Assembly: GCA_018114805.1 (NCBI GenBank) | Contig: CP073042.1 | Span: forward strand, 1,116,001 to 1,180,000 | Reading direction: 5' to 3' | DNA from: Candidatus Streptomyces philanthi | GTDB taxonomy: Bacteria > Actinomycetota > Actinomycetes > Streptomycetales > Streptomycetaceae | DNA: 64,000 nucleotides | Part shown: positions 1 through 10,903 of the stretch, one piece after another | Numbering within the stretch: the stretch's first letter is position 1 | Layout: the number at the start of each line of letters is the position of its first letter | Program-made: the position numbers and the translations under genes | Notes under the pieces: model-generated | Database searches by the model: none | Seen by the model: only the letters and a program-made list of their open reading frames with translations | What the model was told of the DNA's origin: nothing

Positions 1-1155
1 CCGAGATCTACCGCTCGCTGACCGCAGCCGACGCCACCGCGGCCAGCGCCTTCCTGGTCCAGGGCCCCGAGCCGCCCGCCCTGCGCGAGGACTTCGACCG
101 GGACCTCGCGCACGCCTCCGGGCTGCTGGTCAAGGCCGCCGCGCCCAGCGGGGGTTCGGACGCGGCCCGCGCGCAGATCGACCGCCTGGTGCGTGACCTG
201 CCCCGCTACACCGGCCTGGTGGAGTCCGCGCGCGCCAACAACCGGCAGGGCCTGCCGCTCGGCAGCGCCTACCTGCGGCACGCGAACGCGCTGATGAGCA
301 CCCGACTCCTGCCGGCTGCGGACGAGTTGTACCGCACGCAGAGGAACCAGCTCACGGCCGACTACACCCACGCGCGGGCCTGGCCCTGGGTGGCGCTCGG
401 CGCGGGCGTGCTGGCGCTGGCCGCCCTGGCGTGGGCGCAGCACCGGACCTACCGGTGGACCAACCGGGTCTTCAACCTGGGCCTGCTGGCCGCGACGGCC
501 GCCACCGCTGCGGCGCTGGTATGGCTGGCGGCGGGGCACGCGGTGGTCCGCTCCGGGCTCGGCGAGTCCGACCGGCACGGCGCGCGGTCGCTGCGGGTGC
601 TGGGCGAGGCGCGGATAGCCGTGCTCCAGGCGCGGGGCAGCGAGAACCTGGCGCTGGTGGCGCGGGGCGCGGTGGTGCGCGAGTCGCCCCCGCACCAGGG
701 TCAGGACGCCTACGAGGTCGACTACGACGAGCGGATGCGGGCGCTGCTCGGCACAGTGTCGGCCGCGCACCCCCCGGCGCCGAGGCCGGCGGGCTGCTGG
801 GCCCCGGGCCCAGCGGCTGGCCGACGACGCGGCGGGGCGCGGGCCGCTCGGCGAGGCGATCCGCGCCGCGCGGGAGTGGCGGCACCGACACGAGGGGGCC
901 AGGCAGGCCAACGAGGAGGGCGCGTACGACGCGGCGTTGGAGAGGGTCACCGGCGCGCGGGGCAGCACCGGCGAGTCCTTCGAGCAGGTGAACGCCGCGC
1001 TGACCCGGGCGATAGCGCACGAACAGCGGGAGTTCGAGCGGGCCGCGGACGACGGGCGCGGCCTGGTGGCCGAGCTGCCCGTGGGCGCCGGGGCACTGGC
1101 GCTGGTCGGCGCCGTGAGCACGGTGCTCGGCGTGGGTCGCAGGCTCGCGGAGTAA
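1..1155 (+). CDS. glnX: GlnX-like membrane sensor (5' truncated, frameshifted)
   Basis: The reading frame is open from base 3, so the N-terminus lies outside the window. The visible part is an extracytoplasmic helical domain, two hydrophobic segments (about 376-440 and 470-545), a helical region, and a last hydrophobic segment near 1080-1140. Together with the adjacent binding protein and PknG-type kinase this matches the actinobacterial GlnX-GlnH-PknG set. In mycobacteria GlnX receives the GlnH amino-acid signal across the membrane and passes it to PknG. The frame changes twice between about 770 and 840 (frame 3, briefly frame 2, then frame 1), and similarity to a continuous helical protein resumes in frame 1 up to TAA at 1153-1155. 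That fits two small indels, not a gene end. Family assignment rests on context and topology more than on motifs. Confidence 0.7.
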
Positions 1156-1174
1156 CGGTGAAGGGGGCGCGGGG

Positions 1175-2212
1175 ATGACGAGGGTGGCACGCGGGGAGGG
1201 CGCGGCGGGCCGGCGCCCGGCGGTGCGGCGGCGCTGTCGGCGGTGGGCTGCGCCCTGGCGGCGGTGGCCGCGCTGCTGGCGCCGGCCGCGCTCGACGGCC
1301 CGGGCGAGCGGGCTCGGCCGGCCCCCGAGCCGCGGGCCGCGGCCCCGGCGCGGGACGCGGAGGGCGCCACGCGCGAGGGCTGTGAGCGGCCGGAGGCCGG
1401 CCTGCGCCCCTCCCCCGACTCCGGGCCCGCGGTGCGCCGGATCAAGGCCCGGGCGTCCGGCAAGCTGATCGCCGGCGTGGACCAGAACAGCTACCGCTAG
1501 GGCTACCGCGACCCCGCCACCGGCGACCTGACCGGCTTCGACATGGAGCTGGTGCGGGCCATCGCGGAGGAGATATTCGGTGACCGCGACGCCGTGGTCT
1601 TCCGTACCATCCCCACCAACCAGCGCGTCCCGGCGCTGCGCGAGCGCAAGGTGGACATCGTCGTACGGACCATGACGATCAACTGTGACCGCGTCACGGG
1701 CGAGGACAGGGTCGCGTTCTCCACCGCGTACTTCCAAGGCCGGACAACAACTCCTGGTGCCCCACGACTCGCCCATCACCTCCTACGGGCCGTCGTTGCG
1801 CGGCAAGCGGGTGTGTACGGCCAAGGGTTCGACGGGCGAGCAGCGGCTCGACGACGGGCGGCGGGGCGCGCGGTCGCTCGGCGCGACCAAGGTCACCGTG
1901 CCCAACCAGCTCGACTGCCTGGTGCGGCTCCAACTCGGCGAGGTGGACGCGGTGTTCACGGACAGCGCGCTGGCCGCCGGCCAGGCGGCGCAGGACCCGT
2001 CGGTGAAGCTGGTCGGCGAGCCGGTCACGCGGGAGTCGTACGGTGTGGCGATGCACAGCGACGACACCGATCTGGTGCGCCGGGTGAACAAGGTGCTGGA
2101 CGATTACCGCAGGGGCGGGGCGGACAGCCCCTGGATGCGGGCGTACCGCGAATGGCTCCAGGACGACCTGCCGGGCGTCAAGGCGCCGCCCAAGCCCGCT
2201 TACAAGGACTGA
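1175..2212 (+). CDS. glnH: GlnH-like extracellular amino-acid-binding protein (frameshifts plus in-frame TAG)
   Basis: Family 3 solute-binding protein, expected to bind acidic amino acids or amides outside the membrane and signal through GlnX. The N-terminus has a hydrophobic signal segment (about 1240-1300). Core family motifs follow: KLIAGVDQN, then GYRDPATGDLTGFDMELV, RVPALRERKVDI and LGEVDAVFTDSA. Start ATG at 1175 is 19 bp after the upstream stop. Three breaks are visible. The frame changes near 1230 and near 1737, and an in-frame TAG at 1498-1500 sits exactly where the family has Trp (SYxWGYRDP), so TGG to TAG is the simplest explanation. Sequence after each break keeps family similarity. 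It is transcribed with the kinase genes downstream. Confidence 0.78.
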
Positions 2213-2236
2213 CCGCACGCACAGAAGAGGTGATCG

Positions 2237-3586
2237 ATGGCGGCCTCGGGACCCGCTCCCAGCTCGTCGGGGATGCCCCAGCTCCCGGTCATGGACCGGG
2301 AGGAGGTGGACCGCGCGCTCGCGCGCCTCGGCGCCGAGCACGAGGCGATCGAGACGTCGCTGCTGGCGTTGCAGGACCACGCCGGACGCAGGCTCCTGGA
2401 GGGCGCCGACCTGGCCGGCACCACCAAGGCGCGCTGGGCCGCCGCCGAGCAGACGATCTCCCAACTGTGGACGTACTACGACGCGTACGCCGCGGCCTGC
2501 GCCAAAGCCCGCGAGGTGCGGGCCCGGCGCCGCTGGCCGGGCCAGGCCGAGTTGGCGGAGCTGACCGAACTGCTGCGCGGCGAGCACGTCACCGTGCCCG
2601 GCGACGCGCTGGCGCCCTCGCCCCGGCTCAGCGAGCGGTTCACGCTCGACGCCCTGGTGGAGCGCATGAACAGCGGGTACGCGCGGGCGCTGGACGTGGT
2701 CGTGACCGCGGACGCTGTCTGGTCGGCGCTGCCCGCCCGGATCGACATGCTGGCCGCCGAGTTACAGCGCACGCGTTCGCTGGCGCACTCGGTGGGCGTG
2801 CGGCCGGGCGAGCACCCGTCGGGGGACGACCTGGAGCAGATCACCGCCGAGCTGACCGCGCTGCGCGCGGAGGTCATCCGCGACCCGCTGGCCTTCTGGT
2901 CAAAGGCCTCGCCGAGTTCGGCGCCCGGCGGCGGCCGGCCCGACACCGAGCGCTACGACCGGGCGGCGCGCGCCCTGGAGGACGTGCGGCGCGAGATCGA
3001 GGCGGTGCTCACCGTGCGGCAGAACGCGGAGCAGCGGCTGATGCTGCTGCGCGACCTGCTCTCGCGCGCGGACCGCACGCTGACCGAGGCCCGGCAGGCG
3101 CGCGGCGAGGTGCTGGCGAAGATCGCCGCGTCCGACGTGCCCGCCGTCAGCGGGCCGTCCACGGCGCTGCACGAGCAGGTGGCGCTGGCCGCCGAGTACC
3201 GCAGGCGCTCCCAGTGGCACCGGCTCTCGCCGCTCCTGGAGAGCCTGGAGCAGCGGGCCGAAGACGAACTGCTGCGGGCCCGCGAGTCGTTGACGGCCGT
3301 GACCGCGCCGCTGGCGGTCCGCGCGGAGCTGCGCGGCAGGCTCGACGCGTACCGCGCGAAGGTCGTCCGGCACGGCATGGCCGGTGACCCGCTGCTGGTG
3401 GAGCGGTACGACGCGGCCAGGCGGCTGCTGTGGAGGGCGCCGTGTGACCTGCGCGCCGCGGAGCAGGCCGTACTGCGCTACCAGCGGGCGGTGGCCGAGA
3501 CGCTGACACCCCACCCGTCGGCCGGGCCCGCCCCCGAGTCGGAGGTCGGTGGGCCCGGGCGGGCGGATCCCGGGGGGCACGGGTGA
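2237..3586 (+). CDS. Conserved coiled-coil protein of the PknG locus
   Basis: Intact 449 aa protein with ATG at 2237 preceded by AGAGGTGATCG. I recognise no catalytic domain. It is almost wholly alpha-helical, rich in Ala, Arg, Glu and Leu, with long heptad-like stretches (about residues 30-110, 190-240 and 270-380), and has no signal peptide or membrane span. It lies 24 bp after the GlnH stop, and its TGA overlaps the GTG of the kinase gene (GTGA at 3583-3586), so the two are probably translationally coupled. A cytoplasmic scaffold or regulator of the kinase is a fair guess from context only. Its lack of frameshifts contrasts with its neighbours. Confidence 0.8.
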   Translation: MAASGPAPSSSGMPQLPVMDREEVDRALARLGAEHEAIETSLLALQDHAGRRLLEGADLAGTTKARWAAAEQTISQLWTYYDAYAAACAKAREVRARRRWPGQAELAELTELLRGEHVTVPGDALAPSPRLSERFTLDALVERMNSGYARALDVVVTADAVWSALPARIDMLAAELQRTRSLAHSVGVRPGEHPSGDDLEQITAELTALRAEVIRDPLAFWSKASPSSAPGGGRPDTERYDRAARALEDVRREIEAVLTVRQNAEQRLMLLRDLLSRADRTLTEARQARGEVLAKIAASDVPAVSGPSTALHEQVALAAEYRRRSQWHRLSPLLESLEQRAEDELLRARESLTAVTAPLAVRAELRGRLDAYRAKVVRHGMAGDPLLVERYDAARRLLWRAPCDLRAAEQAVLRYQRAVAETLTPHPSAGPAPESEVGGPGRADPGGHG

Positions 3587-5600
3587 GCGCCGACGACTGC
3601 CAGCGCCCGGACTGCGCGGGCGCCTACGAGGACATGGGCGGCGGGGAGCTGTACTGCGACACGTGCGGCCTGGCCCCGGTGGTCTCCCCCAGCGGGCTGC
3701 TAACCGCGCCGCCAACCGGCGTGGCGGGCGCGGTACGGGCGGCCGGTTCGGGCCGCTCGGGCAGCGCGGGCTCCGCGACCGGCTCCTCGGTGCCCACGCA
3801 CTCCGCGCGCTCGGCCTCGGGGCGCTCCACGGGCTCGTGGCGCTCGGTCTCGGGCCGGCTGTCCCGGACGGCGGGGCACACCTCGGGCCGCTCGGTCTGG
3901 GTGGTGAGGTCCTCGGGGCCGGCGTCCTCGTCGGGCAGCAGCCGGCTGGGCGCGGGCCTGGTGAGCGTGGAGCAGGTGCCGCGCCCCGACCCGCACACGG
4001 CCGTGCTGGCCAACCCCGAGGTGCCCGAGCGGAAGCGGTTCTGCAGCCGCTCGGAGTGAGTCGCCCCGGTGGGGCGGGCGCGCGGCACGCGGCCGGGCCG
4101 TACCGAGGGCTTCTGCACCAAGTGCGGCCACCCGTACTCCTTCGTGCCCAAGTTGCGCCGGGGCGACGTGGTGCACGGGCAGTACGAGGTGGTGGGCTGC
4201 CTCGCGCACGGCGGCCTGGGCTGGATCTACCTGGCCGTGGACCGGGCGGTGGCCGACCGCTGGGTGGTGCTCAAGGGGCTCCTGGACACCGGCGACGAGG
4301 ACGCGCTCGCGGTGGCGCTGGCCGAGCGGCGGTTCCTCGCCGAGATCGAGCACCCCAACATCGTGTGGATCTACAACTTCGTCGAGCACCTCGACCAGCG
4401 CACCGGCAGCCTCGACGGCTACATCGTCATGGAGTACGTGGGCGGCAAGTCGCTCAAGCAACTGGCCAACGAGCGACGTGGGCCCGACGGACGGCGCGAC
4501 CCGCTGCCGGTGGAGCGGGCGTGCGCGTACGGCATCGAGGCGCTGGAGGCGCTCGGGCACCTGCACAGCCGCAACCTGCTGTACTGCGACTTCAAGATCG
4601 ACAACGCGATCCAGCAGGGAGACCAGCTCAAGCTGATCGACATGGGCGCGGTGCGGCGGATGGGCGACGAGGACAGCGCCCTCTACGGCACCGTCGGCTA
4701 CCAGGCGCCCGAGGTCGCCGAGCGCGGCCCGTCGGTCGCCTCCAACCTGTACACGGTGGCCCGCACGCTGGCGGTGCTCACCTTCGACTTCCAGGGCTAC
4801 ACCACGGTCTTCGCGGACAGCTTCCCCGACCCCGGGCACATCGAGGTCTTCCGCCGCTACGAGTCCTTCTACCGCCTCCTGACGCGGGCCACCGACCCGG
4901 ACCCGGAGCGCCGGTTCGCCTCCGCCCAGGAGATGGCCGACCAGCTCACGGGCGTGCTGCGGGAGGTCATCGCGCTCCAGACGGGCCGGCCACGGCCGGC
5001 GCTGTGCACGCTGTTCGGGGCGGAGACACGGGTCGTGGACACCCAGGTGTTCCCCGACAGCGCGGAGCCCGACGGGCTCGGCGCGCGGCTCGGCGCCGGG
5101 CGCGGGCGGCGCGCGCGGCTGGTCGCGGCGGCCTCGCGCACGCCCCTCGGCAGAGCGGGCCCGGCCGCCGCCGGCCCCGCCGTCACCGGCCCCGCCGTCG
5201 CGGGTGGGCCGGGCGCCGTCGCGGGCGCGCGCACCGGCGCCGGGCGGCGCGCCCGGCCTGCCCGGTGTACCGAGTCAACCCACGCACCCCCGCGGGCGGG
5301 TACCGCTTTCGGGGACGGCCGAGCCGGCTGCGGTAGGCGCGGTAGCGCCGCTCGCCGGCGGCGCGGACGGCACGGGCTGGGCGGCGGGCGGCGAGCCGCA
5401 CGCGGTCGCCGCCGTGGCCGCGGCCGAAGCGGCGACGGGAGCCCGACCCAGTGCTGCTCGGCAGCCGCCTGGACGAGCGCCGGCTGCGCTTCGGTCTGGA
5501 ACGCTCATATCGGGCACTCGCCCGGCTCGCGCAGCGGGGCGAGGAAAGGATCGAATGGGTGGAGCAGGCCAACCGGCTCCGCCCCAGGACGTGGGTGTGA
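3583..5600 (+). CDS. pknG: PknG-type Ser/Thr protein kinase (in-frame TGA, shortened TPR region)
   Basis: GTG start overlaps the previous stop. Domains in order: an N-terminal zinc ribbon (CQRPDC...CDTC, 3598-3670); a low-complexity linker; a PknG rubredoxin-like element (FCSRS...FCTKCGHPYSF, 4040-4140); and the kinase (about 4165-4960). Kinase motifs are VVLKGL (ATP lysine), YCDFKIDNAIQ (catalytic loop), LIDMGAV (DFG equivalent) and GYQAPEV. An in-frame TGA at 4057-4059 sits where one zinc-ligand Cys is expected. In subdomain IX the usual SDLYTVAR is SNLYTVAR. The typical PknG C-terminus (ERRLRFGLE...VEQANRLRPRTWV) is present at about 5480-5600 in another frame. Between them (5200-5440), where family members carry a large TPR domain, there is only about 240 bp of low-complexity DNA. 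By mycobacterial precedent it acts downstream of GlnH/GlnX. Confidence 0.85.
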
Positions 5601-5603
5601 TCG

Positions 5604-7431
5604 ATGTCGCAGAAGCATCGGCTGTCAACCTGCCCGAGCTGTGCGGAGCCGCTTGACGCGGAGGACAACTTCTGCGGCGCGTGCGGCACCAGTGTCAACG
5701 CCGCGAGGGCGGCGGCGCCTGGCGCGCGGGGGCTCACCCGGCGCCGGCCGGCGCGGGCGACGGCCGGGGCCACGGTGCCGCCGCCGGCCCCGTGCCGCGC
5801 GCGGCACGGACGCGGGCGCCCCGTCGGCCCCGCCGCCGAGCCCGGGCTCGACTTCGCCCCCGGATACACGCCACAGGCAGGCCCGGTGACGCCCGCCGCC
5901 GGCGCTCCGGGCGCCGTGCCCGCGGCGTGGGACGCGCGGGCCGCCGCCCACTTCCCGTATACCGACACCGCCGTGCCGCCGGCGCCCCGCGTGGCGGGCG
6001 GCGGGCGGCGCTGGCCAGCCCGGTTCCGTACCGCAGCCCGGCGCGGAGCCCCCTGGCCCGGCGGGCGCCCCTGCGGCCGGGGCGCCGATCCCGCAGCAGT
6101 CGGCCGGGCCGCGCCGTGGCCGGCGCCGCGTACCGACCCGGCGGGGGCGGCGCGGAGGAGACGGGCGGACACGGGGCACCCGGGCCCGCGTTCCCCGCGC
6201 TGACCCCGACGGTGCGACCCATCGCGGGCGGCGCCGAACCCGCCCGGGCCAGGCGGTGGCGCCGACGTCCGCCGCCCCGGGGTACGGGAGCTGGGCCACC
6301 GTGGACGCGGAGGTGGCGCCGCCCGACCCGAGGGAGTCGGCCGCCCTCGATCCGCTGGCCGACATCGACGAGGCCACCCTGGTGATCTGCGCCGGCCCGG
6401 CCGACGACCACGGGCCGCGACCCGACCGGGGCCGGCCAGCCCCGGCCTCCCAGGCCACCCCGGCCGGATCGGCACAGCCAGCGCGATCCGCGCCACCCGC
6501 GCACTCGGCGGCGCCGCGCCGCTGCGCCGAGTGCCGGGCCGGCGGCATCGATGACGACGGATACTGCGAGAACTGCGGGCACGCTCAGCCTCGGGAACGG
6601 GATCACATGGAAGAGGAGTTGGCGTTCGTCGCCGCGGCCAGCGACAGCGGGCTGCGACACCACCGCAACGAGGACGCCTTCGCCCTCTCGGAGGCGGAGT
6701 TGCCGGACGATTCAGCCGCCGTGGTCGCCGTCGTCTGCGACGGCGTCTCCTCCGCCACCCGCCCTGACGACGCGTCGGCCGCCGCGGCCCGGGTGGCCGG
6801 TGAGCGGCTGCTGACCGCGCTGCCGCGGGGCACGCATCCGCAACAGGCCATGCACGAGGCGATCATCGCCGCGGCCGAGGCGGTCAACGCGCTGGCCCAG
6901 GAGGCCCGCCCGGCCCACCGCGACCTGCACCGTCACGAGAACGCGCCGGCCTGCACGATCGTCAGCGCCGTCGTCGCCTCGGGCATCCTGACCGTCGGCT
7001 GGATCGGCGACAGCCGCGCGTACTGGGTCCCCGACGACCGCGCCACGCCCGCCGCCCGGCTCACCGAGGACGACTCGTGGGCCACGCAGATGGTCGCGGC
7101 CGGCCTGTTGTCGGAGCAGGACGCGTACGCGGACGAGCGGGCGCACGCCATCACGGGCTGGCTGGGGGCGGACGCATATGAGATCGAGCCGCACACCGCC
7201 GCGTTCAAGCCCGACCGGCCGGGCGTGGTGGTGGTCTGCACGGACGGGCTGTGGAACTACGCCGAGTCCGCGCCCGAGATGGCGGCGGCCGTGCCGCCGG
7301 ACGCCCGGACCCGGCCGATGGACAGCGCACGGAAGTTGGTGGGTTACGCGCTGGAGGACGGGGGCCACGACAACGTAACGGTGGCGGTGGTGCCGTTCCC
7401 GCTCCCGCCGGAAGGGGCAGGATCGGCCTGA
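5604..7431 (+). CDS. PP2C-type Ser/Thr phosphatase with two zinc ribbons (frameshifted linker)
   Basis: ATG at 5604 is 3 bp after the kinase stop. The N-terminus is a zinc ribbon (CPSC...CGAC, about 5628-5690), followed by a Pro/Ala-rich linker. A second ribbon (CAEC...CENC, about 6525-6575) lies just before a complete PP2C domain starting near 6606. Metal-binding and catalytic motifs are all visible: SGLRHHRNEDAF, VVCDGVSS, IGDSRAYW, CTDGLWNY and GHDNVTV. The frame changes inside the linker (between about 6150 and 6260), so the ribbon and the phosphatase are read in different frames; the span is 1 base off a multiple of three. It is expected to dephosphorylate targets of the adjacent kinase. 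The repeated zinc ribbons in kinase, phosphatase and FHA protein suggest a shared docking mode (inference). Confidence 0.85.
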
Positions 7432-7717
7432 CGACGGGTCGGCGCCGGGGGCGCTGGCACGCGGCGGGAGAGCAGGGGCCCGCCGGCGCCGCACGGGGCG
7501 GCGGCGGGGTGCGAGGAGGGAGGAGGGCGGCGGCCGGTTGGAGCGGGCCGTCACGGAAGAGCAGGAGGCCACGGGGGCGAGGGAGCTTCCGCGGCGCCAC
7601 GGGGATCACCCGGGGTACGGGCACGCCGTCAGGGAGCCGTCGGCGGGCGCATCCCCCGTCCGCCCCTGTGTCGATGAGTCCACGCGGAGCGTTGAGGGAC
7701 GTCAAGGAGCGGAACGG
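7432..7717. other. Intergenic region between phosphatase and vWA gene
   Basis: About 285 bp of GC-rich sequence with no convincing gene. A Shine-Dalgarno-like AAGGAG lies at about 7703-7708, before ATG 7718. I see no clear hairpin terminator, so transcription may continue from the phosphatase gene. Confidence 0.4.
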
Positions 7718-9132
7718 ATGGCCAACTTCTCCAAGTCGAACGTGCCACGGTTCTCGGTCGAGGCGTACCAGAACGAGTTCCTGCCCGAGGGCGGACGCGA
7801 CGTCAGCGCGATCGTCACCGTCACAGCCACCGGCGGCGGCACCACCGGCCGCCTGCCGCTGTTCTCCGTCGGCCCGCATGACGCCGCGGCGCGGCAGCGG
7901 GGGCCGAGCGCCGCCGTGGCCGTCATGGTCGACTGTTCCGGTTCGATGGACTACCCGCCCGCCAAGTTGCGGCACGCGCGGGAGGCGACGGCCGCGGCGA
8001 TCGACACGCTGCGCGACGGCGTGGCCTTCACCGTGATCGCCGGCACCAACAAGGCGGCCGAGGCGGCGGCAGGCTCGCCCGCGCCGACGCGGCCACCCGC
8101 GCGGCGGCCAAGGACGCCCTGCGCGCGCTGCGCGCGGGCGGCGGCACCGCGATCGGCGAGTGGCTGCGGCTCGCGGACCAGTTGCTGCACACCCAGGACG
8201 CGGCGATACGGCACGGCATCCTGCTCAGCGACGGCCGCAACGAGCACGAGAGCCCCGAGGCGTTGTGCGCGAGCCTGGGCGCCTGCACGGGGCGCTTGAC
8301 CTGCGACGCGCGCGGCGTCGGCACCGACTGGGAGGCGAAAGAGGTCACAGCGATCGCCTCGGCCCTCCTGGGAACCGCCGATATCGTGGCGAACCCGGCC
8401 GAACTGGCCGAAGACTTCCAGCGCATGATGGAGTCCGCTATGGGGAAGGAAGTCGCGGATGTCGCGCTGCGCGTCTGGACTCCCCAGGGCACGGACGTCA
8501 CATTCGTGAAAGAGGTCGCCCCCACCGTCGAGGACCTCACCCACCGCCGCACCGACGCCGGCCCGCGCTCCGGCGACTACCCCACCGGCTCCTGGGGCGA
8601 CGAGTCCCGCGACTACCACGTGGCGGTGCGGGTGCCGGCCGCTGACGTGGGCCGGGAGATGCTAGCCGCGCGGGTGGCGCTGGTACTGCCGAATCCGGAG
8701 GGCACCCCGCCCCGGCCGCTGGCGCAGGGGCCCGTACGGGCAGTGTGAGCGGCCGATCTGGCGGCGTCGACCTCGATGAATCCGCAGGTCGCGCACTACA
8801 CGGGGCAGGCGGAACTGGCCGAGGTGATCCAGCAGGGCCTCGATGCGCGCAAGTCGGGCGACTGGGACGGAGCGACCGCGAAACTCGGCCGCGCGGTGCA
8901 GGTCGCCGCCGCCTCGGGGAACGCCGAAACGGCGAAACTGCTTTCGAAGGTGGTGGACGTCGTGGACGCGGTGACAGGTACTGTGCGACTGAAAGCGAAG
9001 GTCGCGGACGCGGATGAGATGACCCTCGAAACGCGCTCCACGAAGACCGTTCGCGTGACAGAGATAACGCGGGTACGCGGCCGGGCGACCGGCCGGGCCG
9101 CCCGCCGCACAACGGGTCACGACGGGCCATGA
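7718..9132 (+). CDS. von Willebrand factor A-domain protein (frameshift plus in-frame TGA)
   Basis: ATG 7718 follows AAGGAG. The N-terminus precedes a vWA domain with a MIDAS motif, VDCSGSMD (DxSxS), at about 7925-7950, suggesting metal-dependent protein binding. The frame changes near 8060-8100 and the domain continues (LRAGGGTAIGEWL, GILLSDGRNE, VGTDWEAKEV). An in-frame TGA at 8746-8748 is followed in the same frame by the family's C-terminal helical region (NPQVAHYTGQAELAE through DEMTLETRSTKTVRV). Such proteins in Streptomyces normally continue through this point, so the stop is most simply a mutated Trp codon. The last ~15 residues before TGA 9130-9132 look unlike the rest and may be out of frame. 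Cytoplasmic; probable partner in the kinase/phosphatase/FHA module. Confidence 0.8.
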
Positions 9133-9260
9133 CGACCCTGTCCGACCAACCAGTTCCACCAGCGGTACCAGCGGCACCGGCAACAAACAGCAACAACTGT
9201 AGCAAACAGCACCAAACTGCACCAATGCCAAGAAACGGCACACGAGGGGGAATCACCGAC

Positions 9261-10727
9261 ATGCCGACTTGCCCAAACGGCCATCAGTCGTCGGCCGAGG
9301 ACTACTGCGAGGTGTGCGGGCACCGCATGTCGGCCGCACCCGCCGGCGCCGTTCCCCCGCCTCCGCCGCCGCCCGGGATGATGGGCCCGCCCAACCCGCC
9401 ACCGCCGCCCGCCCACCCGGGCCCACCAGGGCCCGGCGCGCCGGGCGGATACGACGGTCCCGGCGGCCCGGGCCAGGGCAGCGGCTTCGACGGCCAGGGC
9501 GCTCCCCCCAGACCCGGCGGCTTCGACAGCCAGGGCGGCCCCAGCGGCCCGCGCGGCTTCGACGGCCCCGGTGGACCTGGTGGCTCCGGCGGCCCATTCG
9601 GCCCGCCCGACGGCCACGGCGCTCCCGGTGGGCAGCCCGAGTCCGGCTTCCAGCCGGAGCTGTGCCCGCAGTGCCGTACGCCGCGCGAGGCGCAGGCGCC
9701 GTTCTGCGAGGAGTGCCGCTACAACTTCGTCACCCAGTCGGCCACCTCGTACACGCCCTACAGCCCGGCCCCGGCGCCCGGCCAGGGCGGCTTCCCGCCG
9801 CCTCCGTCGCAGGGGCAGCCGCCGCAGGGCCCGCCGCACGGCCAGCCCGCGCACCCGCACGGGCCCGACGCCCCCCAGCCGCCCGGCCCGCAGGGTCCGC
9901 CGCGGCCGGGCCAGGACTACCAGGGCGGCCACCAGCAGCAGAACCGGCCGCCGGAACCGTCGCACCCGTCCCCGCTGCCGCCGCACGCCGGTGGCCCGCA
10001 GGGTGGCGGCCAGGGCGAGCAGCGGCCCGGGGGCCCGCCGAGCGGTCAGGGCTTCGGGGGCGACGACGACTGGATGCTCCCGCCGCCGAGCGCCCCGGAG
10101 GCGTCGGCCGCCGCGCCGCCGCACGGCGCTCCGGCGCCCGCCGCGCCCCGGCCGTTCCCGGACGCACCCGGCCAGGGCCCCGGTGGCCGGCCGCCGTTCC
10201 CAGGTGACGACGGGTTCCCGGGCGCGGCCCCGCCGCAGCACGGTCAGCCGCAGCAGGACGGCGGCTACCGGCCCGACGAGGCGTACCCGCAGGGTCCTCC
10301 CGGCGGCGGGCAGGCGGGGTCGGACAACTGGGTCGCCGTCGTCGCGCCGGACCGCGAGTACTTCATGGCGATGATGACGCGCAGCGGCCTCGAGGCCGCC
10401 GGGCTCAACTTGCCCGCGTACTCGCCCGAGCAGCAGGTGCCGCTCTCCGGGAACCAGATCACCATCGGTCGCCGCAGGCACAGCACGGGCGAGGCGCCCG
10501 ACATCGACCTGTCGCGCCCGCCGGAGGACCCAGGCGTCTCGCACCAGCACGCGGTGCTCGTGCCGCAGTCGCACGGCGGCTGGGCGGTCGTGGACCAGGA
10601 CTCGACCAACGGCACGACGATCAACGGCGGTGACGAGCCGATCCAGCCGTACGTGCTGATCCCGCTCCAGGAGGGCGACCGGGTACACGTCGGCGCGTGG
10701 ACGACGATCACCCTCCGCAGGGGCTGA
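9261..10727 (+). CDS. Zinc-ribbon FHA-domain protein
   Basis: Intact 488 aa protein. ATG 9261 is chosen because GAGGGGG precedes it and the protein then begins directly with a zinc ribbon (CPNGH...CEVCGH); an upstream in-frame ATG at 9129 would add a low-complexity tail. A Pro/Gly/Gln-rich linker contains a second ribbon (CPQC...CEEC, about 9660-9720). The C-terminal ~95 residues form an FHA domain with IGRRR, SHQHAV and STNGTTING, the phosphothreonine-binding signature. It is therefore a likely reader of phosphorylation by the upstream kinase. In mycobacteria the FHA protein GarA is the PknG target; this protein is larger and of different architecture, so the analogy is functional only. Confidence 0.88.
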   Translation: MPTCPNGHQSSAEDYCEVCGHRMSAAPAGAVPPPPPPPGMMGPPNPPPPPAHPGPPGPGAPGGYDGPGGPGQGSGFDGQGAPPRPGGFDSQGGPSGPRGFDGPGGPGGSGGPFGPPDGHGAPGGQPESGFQPELCPQCRTPREAQAPFCEECRYNFVTQSATSYTPYSPAPAPGQGGFPPPPSQGQPPQGPPHGQPAHPHGPDAPQPPGPQGPPRPGQDYQGGHQQQNRPPEPSHPSPLPPHAGGPQGGGQGEQRPGGPPSGQGFGGDDDWMLPPPSAPEASAAAPPHGAPAPAAPRPFPDAPGQGPGGRPPFPGDDGFPGAAPPQHGQPQQDGGYRPDEAYPQGPPGGGQAGSDNWVAVVAPDREYFMAMMTRSGLEAAGLNLPAYSPEQQVPLSGNQITIGRRRHSTGEAPDIDLSRPPEDPGVSHQHAVLVPQSHGGWAVVDQDSTNGTTINGGDEPIQPYVLIPLQEGDRVHVGAWTTITLRRG

Positions 10728-10753
10728 CCCGCCCCTGACACGTGCGGTCACTG

Positions 10754-10784
10754 ACGGGCCCGCCCCACCTGGGGGCGGGCCCGT
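10754..10784 (+). terminator. Strong GC hairpin after the FHA gene
   Basis: Perfect 13-bp stem (ACGGGCCCGCCCC, 10754-10766, pairing with 10772-10784) with a 5-base loop, 27 bp after the FHA stop. It has only a short T run, as is usual in Streptomyces. It probably ends the GlnX-to-FHA transcript. Confidence 0.75.
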
Positions 10785-10903
10785 TCGCGTCGCCGCCCCC
10801 GGCCGCCCTGTGCCGCGACGACCGCCCGGTGGCGGGCAGCGCGGTGGCCGGGGGTGGTCCTACGACCTCCGGCCTCCGTCGCGGCATCTGCGACCATGGA
10901 GGG

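Noticed and set aside
472..1779. Long antisense open frames opposite the GlnX/GlnH genes and many similar ones elsewhere
   Set aside because: High GC produces long shadow frames; these have Arg/Pro/Gly low-complexity composition and no motifs, while the sense strand has recognisable families.
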